A DNA stretch of 64,000 nt from Endomychus coccineus (GCA_958510875.1 OY294068.1:197866315-197930314), one strand, 5' to 3'; shown: positions 46,982-58,575, counted from the first letter of the stretch. Notes: generated by a model from the letters alone, not told the origin. A program made the numbers and translations.

Positions 46982-49900
46982 TTAATAATTATACTTGTAT
47001 ATTTGATCAATATTAAATATTCCCCTTATCTTTCCGTTTTCAGGATTCATTAATTCATAACTATTTTCAGCATTTTCATTCATGACTACATATGGACCTT
47101 CAAAAGCAAAACATAATTTTCCACATATATTCTTTTTATTATTAGTTACTCTCATTGCTCTTACTATTACTAATTCACCTATTTCAAATTTAATTAACCT
47201 TCCTCTTTTTCTCATTTCCCTATTCATATACTTTCTTGCATTTCTTTCTAACCTATTACTGATATCTTTCAAAATTTCATTTCGCTCTACTGAATTTTCA
47301 TCTAACCATTTTCTATCTGGTTCTTCGCCTTTCATTATTAATACAGGTGTTTTCTCTGTTGTAGTATTTGGACAATGATTTAAACATTTTTCTACTCTGG
47401 ATATTGATTCATCCCATTGACGATGTTTATCCTCACAAGATATTCTCAGATATTTTATTACTTCCTGTATATATCGCTCTGATGGATTGGATTGAGGATG
47501 TCTGATGCTTGTTAATTGATGAAAAATTAAATTCCTTTTGCAAAAATACTTGAAACGTATGTTTTTGAAATATGTTGCGTTATCTGTAATTAACTTTCTT
47601 GGCCTACCAATTTCTTCAAAATAGTTTTCTAACTTATGCATTACTTCTCTACTTTTTGTCGTTTTGCAAGCATATAATTTTATATATTTAGAAAATAAAT
47701 CTACTACAACCAAAATATGTCTATTTCCTTTTTCTGTTACTATTAACTCACTTAAAAAATCTATTGCTACTATTTCTAAACATTCCTTTACTATAATACT
47801 CTTTGCTAAATTGTGATTAATTATATTTTTAGGCTTTGCTCTTTGACATATGTCACATTTCTTTGTGATTTCTTTTGCAATTTGGTAATCTCCTTTACCT
47901 ATATAATTTTCTCTGAATATGAGCCACATTTTCCTTGCTCCTATGTGATTGAATTCACTATGTAAATGATTTAAAATTTTTAAAGTTAGGTCTTGATTTA
48001 TTCTGTATAATTCTTTCCTACCTATATCTTGTAAATAAACTCCCTCTTTGATTTTACATTTCTTTTTATCCTTCTCTGATAAAGTACTTTGATTGTTTTT
48101 AATGCTCTCTAATGAAAATAAACCCCTTACTTCTAATAAAATATTTGCTCCTACTTTATATTTCCTTTTATCAATTTTTAAATTCCCCTCTTCTCTTGTT
48201 AAAGTATCAGCTATTATATTTAATTTTCCTGGAATATGTTTTATTTCAAAATCATATTCCTGCAATAACAAAATCCATCTTTGAATCCTACTGTTTACAA
48301 ACTTGTTTTTAAATATACTTGTTAATGCACTATGATCAGTTTCTACCCTTACTTTATTCCCTGACAAATAAAATCTTAATTTCTTTACACAAAAAACTAT
48401 ACTTGCTAATTCTAATTCAGTAACGCTGTAATTTTTTTCATGAACTTTTGTCATTCTTGACACAAAACTTATGGGCACTTCTTCATTATTTTGTTTTTGT
48501 AATAAAACACCACTGAATCTTTGTTTAGAAGCATCTGTTCTTAATATGAAAGGTTTATCATATTGTGCATGATAGACTTTTAATTTTTTAATGAAAATAT
48601 CTTTTAAATTTTGGAAAGCTTCGTGTCTTTCATCATCCCATTTCCATTTTACCCCTTTCTTAAGTAATTCTACTAATGGAATCTCCTTCTGACTTAAATC
48701 AGGAATGAGCCTTTTGAAATAATTTATTAGACCTAAGAATCCCCTCAAAGTTTTAAGATTGGTGGGTCTTTTGAAATTTTTAATTACATCTAATCTATCT
48801 TCATCCATTTCTAAACCTTCCCTCGTTAATTTATAACCCAAAAATTTAATTTCTGTTTTATAGAATTCACATTTCTCAATATTTATTTTTAAACCTGCTA
48901 TATCTAATTCGTTCAAAACTAATTTTATGTGATCTTTATGTTCTTCTACTGTTCTAGAAAATATTAATATGTCATCGATATAATGAACTACAAAAATTTC
49001 AAATTTATTTAATATTTGATTCATACTTCTAACTAACGCACTGCATGCACTTTGAATACCAAAAGGCGTAACTTTAAAACGATACACTTCTCCATCTATC
49101 ATAAAACCAGTGTAATCTCTACAACTTTCATGTAAAGGAATCAACCAGAAACTATGTCTTAAATCAACTTTACTAAAAATTTGTGCCTTTATTATTCTAC
49201 CAAAAATTGACTCTATATTTTTAGGAGCTTCATATTGTGGTACTGACAATCTATTCAATGTTCGAGCATCTAAACATAACCTAATATCACCATTTGACTT
49301 TTTTGCTATAACAATAGGGTTTATATATTTTGTTTTACTTCTTTCTATTATGTCTTGTTCTAGCATTTCACCGATTTTTTTCCTAACATCTTCTATGTAC
49401 TTGTATGGGATTGGATAGTTCTTGGATTTAAAATTTTCAATTTCTTTGACTTGGAATTTATGAATATAATTACTAGCTATACGAGTTTCATCAATTATTA
49501 AACCTTTATGTTGTGAAATTATTTCTGATATTATTCCCCTATACTTCTCGGATATTTTCATCTGCGAGATTATTTCATTTAAATTTCTGCTTGAGTCTTT
49601 TCTTTCGACCGCATTTATTATATTGCAACCTTCATTTGGTCTGTCAATATTTTCATTTTCCCCTTTCCCTATCTTTATAATTTCATCTAACAACTTTATT
49701 TCCTTTTCCTCGTAATCTATAATAATTCCATGCTTTTCTAATTCATCAGTTCCCATAACAATATCCAATTTCATATTCGGCACTACAAATAATTGCATCT
49801 CTAGACTTGACTTCCCTATTATAATATGCTCAGTAATCATTTTTGATACTTCAGTAATTTTCTTTCCACTAATATTTACTAATTCTACTTTTGGTATTTT

Positions 49901-50134
49901 CAATTGATTTGTTAATTTTATTTCAGACAATAGTTCTTCCCTTATTAAAGATAGTTCTGATCCTGTATCACACATAATTTCTACTTCTTTCCCTTTTAAA
50001 AAACCTTTTAATTTAATTAAACCTATACTTTCATTTTCTTCCCTTTGCTGTTCGTAGTCAATGTATTCCCTCTGATGTTCATATAATACATTAACGTGGT
50101 ATTCGTGCTTTCTTAAAAATCCTGATTTTGTTGA
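46982..50134 (-). CDS. pol: Pol: protease, reverse transcriptase, RNase H, integrase
   Basis: The open frame begins at about 50134 inside the end of gag; its first Met is at 49975 and it yields 997 residues from there. The frame lies -1 to gag, so it is probably reached by -1 ribosomal frameshifting near the GATTTTTAA at the gag stop. Numbering from that Met: protease CDTGSEL at ~2-8, RT catalytic YIDDILIF at ~330, RNase H RTDASKQ at ~478. The integrase has an HHCC zinc finger (H-x3-H ... CDICQ), D at ~737 (IDFLSE), D at ~799 (TDNATYF) and E at ~832 (PSERYI). A GPYVV module sits near the C-terminus. No disabling change is seen. Confidence 0.93.
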   Translation of the reverse strand, partial: STKSGFLRKHEYHVNVLYEHQREYIDYEQQREENESIGLIKLKGFLKGKEVEIMCDTGSELSLIREELLSEIKLTNQLKIPKVELVNISGKKITEVSKMITEHIIIGKSSLEMQLFVVPNMKLDIVMGTDELEKHGIIIDYEEKEIKLLDEIIKIGKGENENIDRPNEGCNIINAVERKDSSRNLNEIISQMKISEKYRGIISEIISQHKGLIIDETRIASNYIHKFQVKEIENFKSKNYPIPYKYIEDVRKKIGEMLEQDIIERSKTKYINPIVIAKKSNGDIRLCLDARTLNRLSVPQYEAPKNIESIFGRIIKAQIFSKVDLRHSFWLIPLHESCRDYTGFMIDGEVYRFKVTPFGIQSACSALVRSMNQILNKFEIFVVHYIDDILIFSRTVEEHKDHIKLVLNELDIAGLKINIEKCEFYKTEIKFLGYKLTREGLEMDEDRLDVIKNFKRPTNLKTLRGFLGLINYFKRLIPDLSQKEIPLVELLKKGVKWKWDDERHEAFQNLKDIFIKKLKVYHAQYDKPFILRTDASKQRFSGVLLQKQNNEEVPISFVSRMTKVHEKNYSVTELELASIVFCVKKLRFYLSGNKVRVETDHSALTSIFKNKFVNSRIQRWILLLQEYDFEIKHIPGKLNIIADTLTREEGNLKIDKRKYKVGANILLEVRGLFSLESIKNNQSTLSEKDKKKCKIKEGVYLQDIGRKELYRINQDLTLKILNHLHSEFNHIGARKMWLIFRENYIGKGDYQIAKEITKKCDICQRAKPKNIINHNLAKSIIVKECLEIVAIDFLSELIVTEKGNRHILVVVDLFSKYIKLYACKTTKSREVMHKLENYFEEIGRPRKLITDNATYFKNIRFKYFCKRNLIFHQLTSIRHPQSNPSERYIQEVIKYLRISCEDKHRQWDESISRVEKCLNHCPNTTTEKTPVLIMKGEEPDRKWLDENSVERNEILKDISNRLERNARKYMNREMRKRGRLIKFEIGELVIVRAMRVTNNKKNICGKLCFAFEGPYVVMNENAENSYELMNPENGKIRGIFNIDQIYKYNY

Positions 50135-51504
50135 TTATTTTGACTTGAAGAGTCTTCCCTTTCCCTATTACTTTCAATCCTACTACAGTTTACTTCCCTT
50201 TGATTGTTTTCATTTCTACTATTATTTCTATTATTATTATTATTTTGACTTCTATTATCCCTATATCTATTTCTATTTTGATTAGTATTATTTCCATTAT
50301 ATCTATTTTCCCTATTATAATAATTTTGGTTTCTATTATCTCTATTTCTAAAATTGTTTTGATAATTATTATTTTGGAATCTATTATTATAATTTTGATT
50401 TCCCCTGTAATTGTTCCTGTTATCATTATATCCATTTTGTTGCCTAGTTCCTATGTTATTCTTATTATCAATTCTATTTAAGTATGATAGTAGTTGATTC
50501 ATGTTTTTAATATTTGCAATAGCTATTGCCTCAGATATTTGACTTCGATACTGTCTTGAAATGTATAAAACTATCTCTTCCTCTCTCATTTTAGGTTCTA
50601 AATATTGCGCTTCATTATATAGGCTAAGTGCATAAGCACTCATGCTTTTTCTAGTCCCTTCTATATACTTCCTAAAATATAATCTTTCTCGACATTTCGA
50701 TTGTTCATTTTCACCCCAAAAATTATTTAAAAACTCATCTATAAACTCATCTAAACTATTTAATTCCCTTTCTTTGCAATTGAACCACAACAAAGGTTCA
50801 TCAACCAATCGTTCTCTTATTAATTTTTTCATTCTCTCTATATTCCTTTCATACTGTATTTCATTTTTCAAATCTTTAACAAAAATGCATGGATGTAATA
50901 ATTTTATGTTTCCATTAAATTTTATTGTATTCTCATGACCTACATTTCTGTATTCTATATTCATTCTCTCTTCTGATCTATTCTCAATTCTTTTTATTCT
51001 TTCATCTTGTTCATTTATCATTTTTTCCTGATTTTCTTTCATACTTTGTACATTCACGTTCACATTCTCTTCAATATTCTTCCCCATATCATTCATTCTA
51101 TTTTCCATAATATCTATTTCTTTCTCTACATTATTAAACTTTCTATTTACAAAACTATTATATTCTTCTAATTTATTATCTATACTTTCTTCAACATGTT
51201 GTCTTATTTCCTTTTTTTCAGTTTCAACTATTCTCATAATTTCCTCAGTTCTTTTATCAAATTTATCATTCACTCTCTTAATTTCATCTCTTATATCACT
51301 CATACCTTGTTCAATTCTAGCATTAGTTTCATTCTTACATTGTTCAATTTTTTTATTTGTTTCATTAGCTTTTAAATTTAAACTTTCAAGCAATATCATT
51401 ATTTGTGATTGACTATCTATTATTGGTGGTCTTTCTGCACTAATCATTTCACCCTCTTGATCAAATCCTATTAATTCTGGAGTACTTTGTCTATCTCCTT
51501 CCAT
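50113..51504 (-). CDS. gag: Gag structural protein
   Basis: 463 codons from ATG at 51504, about 90 bases inside the 5' LTR. Residues ~40-180 are strongly charged and coiled-coil-like. Residues ~225-350 hold a capsid-type helical segment (WFNCKERELNSLDEFIDEFL). The tail (~355-440) is dominated by Asn, Arg, Tyr and Gln in place of a CCHC zinc knuckle; I see no CCHC, so nucleic-acid binding would rely on this basic tail. Gag ends NQDF and overlaps the pol frame by about 20 bases. Gag would form the particle in which reverse transcription occurs. Confidence 0.88.
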   Translation of the reverse strand: MEGDRQSTPELIGFDQEGEMISAERPPIIDSQSQIMILLESLNLKANETNKKIEQCKNETNARIEQGMSDIRDEIKRVNDKFDKRTEEIMRIVETEKKEIRQHVEESIDNKLEEYNSFVNRKFNNVEKEIDIMENRMNDMGKNIEENVNVNVQSMKENQEKMINEQDERIKRIENRSEERMNIEYRNVGHENTIKFNGNIKLLHPCIFVKDLKNEIQYERNIERMKKLIRERLVDEPLLWFNCKERELNSLDEFIDEFLNNFWGENEQSKCRERLYFRKYIEGTRKSMSAYALSLYNEAQYLEPKMREEEIVLYISRQYRSQISEAIAIANIKNMNQLLSYLNRIDNKNNIGTRQQNGYNDNRNNYRGNQNYNNRFQNNNYQNNFRNRDNRNQNYYNRENRYNGNNTNQNRNRYRDNRSQNNNNNRNNSRNENNQREVNCSRIESNREREDSSSQNNQQNQDF

Positions 51505-51575
51505 TTTTACTTTCTTATTAATTAATCTAGTTCTTTAAATTATTTTGATACGCGGTTCTATTTCTTTTTTCAAAT

Positions 51576-51596
51576 GGCCCCACGTTGGGCGACAAT
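51576..51596 (-). promoter_or_regulatory. Primer-binding site candidate
   Basis: In element sense, directly after the 5' LTR: TTGTCGCCCAACGTGGGGCC. It resembles GCGCCCAACGTGGGG-type primer sites of insect LTR elements, but the expected initial TGG is TTG. I do not assign a tRNA. Confidence 0.55.
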
Positions 51597-53216
51597 TATT
51601 ACTAAAAATCTTATGAGTTTATTTTGCCCCACGTTGTGGTGACAATTATTACTAAAAAACTTCTTTTTTAGTTTCTTTTAATTTATTGATTATGAATTAT
51701 TATTAATGCTTCCGGCTAGCTTTTTATTTTGTTTATTTTGAATAATAATGATCCTTCTCTTTTTATATTATTTTATGGAATTAAACACAATATTCTTTGA
51801 ATGTTAAAAAATTTCTATATTTAAATCTCTATGACTCTATTTATCTCGGGTTTCTAATTTACAATTTTATTTTATGTTCTAAGCATAGAACTAGCTTTAA
51901 CCTCAAAACTATTCAATATTAATAGTTGTTTACAAAATTACAAACGACAATCTTTCTTTCAGATTTACAAATAACACTACAATGGAGATATAATAATAAA
52001 CAAACTTACTTTTAGTTTATATCCAAAAGTTTGTTTAACTATGTTGGCAATTTTCAATTTAATTCTTTTATAATTTCGTTGATGATTCACTTTTACACAA
52101 TACTATGCTTTTTCACAATAATCACAGGTAACTAATTTGGATTACTTCTTCTTGAGAATCAGGAACTGTTGATAATACTTTGTTTTATCCTTTTAGATAA
52201 AACATGAAACTTTTCGATGCTTTATTGAAATTATTGATGATTGGCAATCGTTGGAAATTTCTTCTTAATTGGAGGTTATTACAGCCTTTTTACTGGATTC
52301 AGATACTTGGATAATCGTTGACTTTATATAAAACTTATTAACTTTGGTTTCTTTGAACCTATCGAAGTTTGGAACACTTTCGTTCAATTGGAGGTTATTA
52401 TAGGTTATAAAATTTTGGTGAGTTGCAGTAGTACTTTCAGTCTACAGATGTAATGGCAAACTAAACTTATTTACTTTCAGATTCGTTTTTATAGGCCTCC
52501 AAAACCGACGCTACTAGATGTCATAATCAACCTATGAGATGATTGCTTTTCAAATCAAGGATGCCAAGTTAATTGTTGTGAAACTGACACAAGTCTTCAT
52601 TGTTACCAGATTGACATTGGAAATTCCTATTGACCAATCAGAATTTAGTATTCTTTACTTTTTGAATTATTTGAGATTTTCAACTTATTTTAATTGTTAG
52701 TGATTCCTTCTTTTTAAATTAATATTGCCTACATTTTTCCCCACACTTTGGTATAATATAACCTATGATTGGGTTATTATTAATATGATTATTCCCATAT
52801 TTATGGTTTTCTTGACAGTTACTTATTCTTAAATCTAATACATACCATATTATATCAATAACATTCTTTTAACATTACATAACTCAAATTTACTAATCCT
52901 AACTTACATCTATAACATTATTCAATGTTTTGTACTATCTCATGATAGTTTTGTAATCACTTTACTTATGATTTATGATTTCGTTACACTGAACGTTTCT
53001 TCACTTTCACTGAAGTTCTTGTTTATCACTTCTTATTCTATTACATCGTTGTTTATTATGTTTTACATTGTTAATATTAATATCCTAACTATTATTTAGC
53101 TTTTATTATTGTTTTTAATTCCATAAAATATTTTTTAATTTGATCTTTTCTTATTTTCATAGTTCGGTAAGTTATTATTTTTAAATTTTTATTGTCTATG
53201 AAATGAAATCATAACA
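51597..53216 (-). repeat. 5' LTR of the Gypsy-class element
   Basis: 1620 bp, matching the 3' LTR in every stretch compared. It should carry the promoter and the polyadenylation signal, but I did not pinpoint a TATA box. Confidence 0.93.
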
Positions 53217-53239
53217 ATACATTAGCATATAAATCATAC

Positions 53240-54720
53240 ATAGTTTGGACTTGACGGAAATTCGTTTCAAGGATGAACAAAAACAAAATTAGCTTTCACA
53301 ATATTTATTCGAAAAACTGGATACATGTTTCAGCCCTTCGGACGTTTGGTATAAATTAGTTACAAACACTATGTGCTGGTAAACGGATGAACAGAAATAA
53401 CAAGGAAAAACCGAGGTATAAAGACTAATTATTACAGGATAACAAAATCGGATACAATTGTAGAATTCTATGAATATATTTGATGAAGTTGAATTATAAG
53501 TTAGATTTTGATGCAGCAGAATGATTTTTACTGCACAAAAAGCCGCTAAGCGGCTGTGGTGTGTCTTGCTGGAAGAACCAGCCTTCAATGTATCAAAAGT
53601 AATGACCAAGGGGATAACCTAACAGTTTGCGACAGGTTGTGTTTTTGAGAGTGGATTGAGAAATGGAAAATATGGATCATTTACCCGATTATCAAATAAA
53701 AGATTTCTGTGTTACCGTTTATTTTATTTATATATGACGTACCATTATATATTTTGTTTATTCTTCCTTTAATGATGGGGTTGAAAAATGTTTTTGGTTG
53801 ACCATTTATTTCCAGTGAATTACGAAGAATTTTAAAATTTTTGGGAGGAACAGCGCGATCTGTAACACTTTTTTTATAACTTGTTGGTGTAACTAAATTA
53901 AAGTGAAGATATCATTGAGATCAAACTTCTTTAGTAAATATAGTAAACCATTATGTTTTTATTTTTCCATCTGAATCATGCCTAATGTTCATATCTAGGA
54001 AATTTATATTTTTGTTGGGAACACACATTAGGCAGTTATCTATATACCGTTTGAAGAATAAGGGTTGAAAATCTAATGAATTTATTTCAGATTCCTATAG
54101 ACATTCCATAAATAGGTTAGCAATAGTAACTAAAATAAAAGATCACATTACTGTGCCGAATATTTGTCCAAAATATTGCTCACCGAATTGAAAATAAGTG
54201 AACTCTAAGCAAAGATTTACTGCATTTATAAATTCAGAATGATCCAGAGGTGTGTGTTTTTTAATCTCTGCCCAATGTTTTTTAATGGTATTCATTGCCA
54301 AAATGACTGGTATATTTGTGAATAAAGAAACAACGTCCAAGGAAATTAATTGATGATCTACGGGTACCGATTGATTTTTTATAAATTCAATGAAATGCCA
54401 CGATTCTTTCACAGAAAATTAATTTATTTTCTATTATATTGTTCTGATGAATTGTCGGTTTGCGCTCCAATATTACTTACAATGGGTCTCAAATGTATAT
54501 CACTCTTTTATGCAGTTTCGGAAGCCCATTGATATAAGGTGCTTGCCTTTATTTATTAATTTATTCATGTCATTTTATAATAATGTCAGATTTTAATTTT
54601 TCATGCGTTGTTTCATCATTTAATAGATTTCCAATATCTCCTGTTGTGCCTGTATTCTGGCAAAATTAACGAGGTCGAAAATTTTATTAAAAAACACGCC
54701 ATGCAGCAAATGATATTTTC
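53240..54720 (-). pseudogene. Penelope-like element relic (RT)
   Basis: Minus-strand frames read, from high to low coordinates: a segment containing INGLPKLHK (~54530), LRPIV-like residues, and a 90-codon frame (54143-54412) with VDHQLISLDVVSLFTNIPV and YFGQIFGT. Then come FFKRYIDNCLMCVPNKNINF (~54030), VTPTSYKKSVTDRAVPP and FFNPIIKGRINKIYN. This is RT of the Penelope type, with YIDN replacing the catalytic Y-x-DD. Several stops and frame changes are present and no GIY-YIG nuclease is readable. At the low end (~53310-53335) GGGCTGAAACATGTA resembles the ribozyme-like termini of such elements. Confidence 0.75.
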
Positions 54721-55249
54721 AGTAGCCCGAACCGTTGTTTCAGTAGTTTCCAGTTTTAAATACTAATTCTCGTTGTGTTATCTCTGTTTTACAAGCAACG
54801 TATCCATATTCCGGCAGTGATGGCAGGGATGGCACATGATGATAATTTCGTAAATGGCCGTGCTGTTGTTGCAGATAGCTGATATTTATTATTATTACAC
54901 AAACACATATTGCTCTTAGGTTCGATTTCCGCTCCGGAATGGAATAAACTGACGCATCGTAATGAGATATCGATCCGCTAAGCCCATTTTGTTTACGTGG
55001 GTTTATCATTCGGAATTTTAGAACAACATTTTCCATCACATTCGTCATCATATTCATCTATAACTCCACTGAGTTTATGAAGATATAATTTCTTCAATTC
55101 TCGTACTTTAAGGTAGTTTGTACAATTCTTGGACATCAGAGCCATGTTGGTTGCTCTCACATACACACATGGATCACCAAATTTAAAGCGATTCATTTAT
55201 CTTATGTGTTTGAACATAACAACGTTGAAAACCGTTCGTTATTACATCC
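54721..55249. other. No recognised gene
   Basis: A 67-codon minus-strand frame (54993-55196) has several cysteines (DECDGKCCSKI) but no recognisable family and no clear splice context. Confidence 0.35.
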
Positions 55250-55935
55250 AAAAGTGAACATTCAAATATCTGACAAACCTAGTGCCGCTTGGAGATAATA
55301 TATGCTCTCTTATATGTTCAGTTAATGTAGGTAATTGCATCCAAAAATAAAATTACAAATAATATACTAACTTAGCATTGCCGCTCTGTGATATTACATG
55401 GTCTCTTATGTGTTCAGTTAATGTAATTGCAACAAAAAACAAAATTACAAATAACATATAAACTGAAAATTGCCGCTCTGTGATATTACATTTTATTTTA
55501 TTGGTTCAGTTAATGTAATTGGATCCAAAAATAAAATTACAAATAATATAATAACTTAGAATTGCCGCTCTGTGATATTACACGTTTTGTTATATGTATG
55601 TTCAGTTAATGTAATTGCATAAAAAAATGAAATTACAAATAACGTACAAAGTCAGAATTGCCGCTCTGTGATATCACACGTTCTCTTATGTGTTATGTTG
55701 ATGTAATTGCATAACACAATGAACTTACAAATAACTTACAAACCTACAATAGCCGCTTGATGATAATATATGTTTCTCTTATGTGTTAAGTTAATGTAAT
55801 AATTCCATCTACAAATAAACTTGATTAAAAACAACATACAAGCCTAGATTTACCGCTTAGGGGTGGGTAATACATGTTCTCTTATATGGTGACTGCATTG
55901 CATCCAAAAATACTTACAAATAACATAATAAATAA
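55250..55935 (+). repeat. ~95-bp satellite array, seven units
   Basis: 'gccgctctgtgatattaca' or a variant recurs at 55284, 55381, 55473, 55564, 55661, 55753 and 55853 (spacing 91-100 bp). Each is followed by 'gttcagttaatgtaattg' and 'aaaattacaaataacata'. The last units are more degenerate. A single monomer lies at 32580-32660. Confidence 0.9.
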
Positions 55936-58384
55936 TGAATTATATATTTTATGTTTGACTGACTTTTGAGTCATCTCCTCCATAAACTAGATTTCAAATA
56001 GTACGCTTTATTACGTATCGAATTCAAGATAAAGAGCTTCCGGCAGATTTAGAATACGTGTATCGAAGATTCGTTTAAAAAATTTAATAGGTTTCTCCAT
56101 GTTCCGAACTGCAATATAAGTGAACCGTGGTGATAAAAATATTATCACATGTTGCCATTTCGGTAGTATTATGTATGTCATAATATAGGATTTCGTATGA
56201 GAAGTAATACGATGGTTAAAAAAGATAAGGAGAAAACTTTATCTTCAGCCAGCAAAGCGATATTCTCTCTTCTTCGATTAAAGTCGATCTATGCCGTGTT
56301 TGTTCGCCTCGTACAAAAACTTGAATCCAATTTTCCACTTGGTTTCCCGCAAAACTTTCTTTTACAGTTTCATGAGAAAATAAAACAATTTCAAACATAT
56401 TGTCGCATCGGACGATGAATGTAATAAACTTTGTTCCGTATTTTACGTTATACGCCTATTTTTCAGCTAGCTTTTCATGGAATTAAATTTCCATCAGGAG
56501 TTTTTATAAAGCGGGTACTTTACAAACGTTGAATTTTTACATGAAGGACTATGTTGCTAATGAAATGAAATTGAACTGACATCAAGAATATTTAATTCGT
56601 ATATTATCTAGATCTACTCGAACTCCACGAATGTTATAGTCTATCTGAAAGAATTTCTGATCGAATAGTAAGAAGTGAATGAGGGACGAATTTACAACAA
56701 CAAAGGGTTGTGAAATGCATTATGTAGATCATTTGGATATAATTTCAATGTAACATAGAGTATAACTTCCAATATATTTTCTGTTCCTAGAATCTAGTTT
56801 GGGGAAGTCCAAAAAGTTAATAGTTTGATTGCCTTTTGGACTTACCATAACTAAATTTAATAGTTAACGTTCTTTTTCAATTTATCATAAGCCTTCACAT
56901 GAAGACATTATTTATTATCCACTAAAATTCAAACCACCCCATACAACTTGAACTGGTCGCTCTTCAAAGCACAATACATAGACTTGTTACTATCCCCATG
57001 TAAGAATTGAATCATCATCATAAGATGATTTTGAGATTTTCCATAAATCAGTTAAAAGTAAAGTATTAAACAACTTAGCTTGAAAATACAGGAAATCTTT
57101 CAAATGATCAGAAAGACCTTATCAATTCTCCATTATTAAATTTATTTGTAAGTAACTCTTATCCTACTGTACACGTACACTCAATCACTCATCCCTCCCT
57201 TTTTAATCTTAATTTTAATATTTAAGGAATAAACCATTGTTTGATAAAGTCACCGTGTGGCGAAACATGTCACGTTTTGTTGTTTAATGAAAACGAAGTT
57301 TGTGAAAAATTATTACAATTGCATTTTTTATTAAAACTATAATAATTTATACCACGGAAAAAATTAAAATGTACTCTTTGCATAACTCCATCATCTATAA
57401 GATTATTTGTTGCATTTTGAAACACACAGTTGTTCTTAATTATCTGACGGTGTCATGTAAACCATGGACTAAAGATGTGCCCATAAAACTCTAACGAAAT
57501 GACAGACAAAAATCGTTTTACTCTCTTACTTAATTGTCTAGTTAATAACTCATTCTGAGGAAATCACTGGCTAGTGAAACAACTATATCGAAGTGTAAAT
57601 TCATATTTAACCATTTAATTTGATCAATTTCAACATAGTGAATGACGAAATTCGATTTTTTAAAATATGAATATCCGAAATGAAAATTATAAGCGATTTG
57701 GACAAAATTATATAATATATTTTGAATATTTCTCCTCTTATTGTAATGTTGATGCAGACAAAGCCTCCGAATGTATGTTTGGCAAAGAATATTCCTTATA
57801 TCTTTATGCAGTTTGCAACCAGAATAACTAAAGTATTCCATCAGCTAAGTTTTGAACTGAATTTCTATCAAAGTTAAGACTTTGTAAATCGGATAGAGAA
57901 CTGTTTCTAATCAAAAGTAAGAGTTTCCTAACCGTATTACTTCAACGTGACTTTCTAATGCACTTCTTCTCGTACGTGTTTCTACAGCATCGAGAATCGG
58001 CATATTCGATTATTTCGTATCCCCGTCTATTTACTCATTTGCGATATTATTTATCAATGGAAAGCCATTTAGTAATCTTGCAAGTCACCCAATGACTTTA
58101 TGATCAATAAACTTCCAGTAAGAGTAGTAACCGAACCGATCGAATAATTCCAATTCATATCTCCTCCGCCGACATTAATGGCGGACCAAGAATTCCTTGC
58201 GCGCTAAGCAAACATGAAAAATGGGCTCCTTAAAGGAAGATTAATTTTTTATTTATCTAGAGAATTGCTTATTTACAATTGCCTAAAACATAAAGATGAT
58301 TTTACACCAAAAAATTAAACATAACGCTGTAAAAGTTGAACTAGAAATGAAAGAAATTTCTAACAAATTGAAATAAAGTTACGT
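55936..58384. other. No recognised gene; Penelope-type end motif
   Basis: Only short frames. At 57240-57275 the plus strand reads TTTGATAAAGTCACCG, TGTGGCGAAACATGTCACG, resembling Penelope-type terminal hammerhead remnants; no RT adjoins it. Confidence 0.4.
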
Positions 58385-58575
58385 GAACGTCAGAAAAAAA
58401 ATCCCACTTTTTGGCATCACTAAGAGTAAATTGTTCCACGATGTCTTCTATGTCTAAAATAGGCACTGCTTTTTCTCAATTGCTCAACTTGAGAGGTCAT
58501 TAAGTCTATGTTGGTTAGTAGATTCTCTTGAATAGTTTTTAATTTGCTAATTGATCGTTCAGTGGTGAAATAAAT
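58385..58575 (-). pseudogene. hAT transposase C-terminal relic
   Basis: Minus-strand frames read TTERSISKLKTIQENLLTN and, after a frame change, VPILDIEDIVEQFTLSDAKK then WDFF. This is the hAT dimerisation region ending at the protein C-terminus. It is unrelated at sequence level to the hAT tail at 14.2-14.8 kb. No termini were found. Confidence 0.6.

Larger units (their letters stand above)
45274..53216 (-). mobile_element. Complete Ty3/Gypsy-class LTR retrotransposon (7.94 kb)
   Basis: On the minus strand the order is 5' LTR (51597-53216), primer site, gag, pol, polypurine tract and 3' LTR (45274-46893). The LTRs have the same length (1620 bp) and I found no difference in the stretches compared. 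The flanks repeat ATAC (45270-45273 and 53217-53220). Pol has the Ty3/Gypsy domain order, protease-RT-RNase H-integrase. No env-like third ORF is present. Intact frames and matching LTRs mark a very recent, possibly active insertion. Confidence 0.93.

Noticed and set aside
50190..50481. Ile-rich open frames on both strands over the gag tail.
   Set aside because: They are shadows of the AAT/AAC-rich gag codons; composition explains the lack of stops.
46982..53216. An env-like gene that would make the element retrovirus-like.
   Set aside because: No third ORF exists between pol and the 3' LTR; pol ends ~80 bases before the LTR.
54993..55196. Cysteine-bearing 67-codon frame as a toxin-like peptide.
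   Set aside because: No signal peptide, no regular cysteine spacing and no transcript context.
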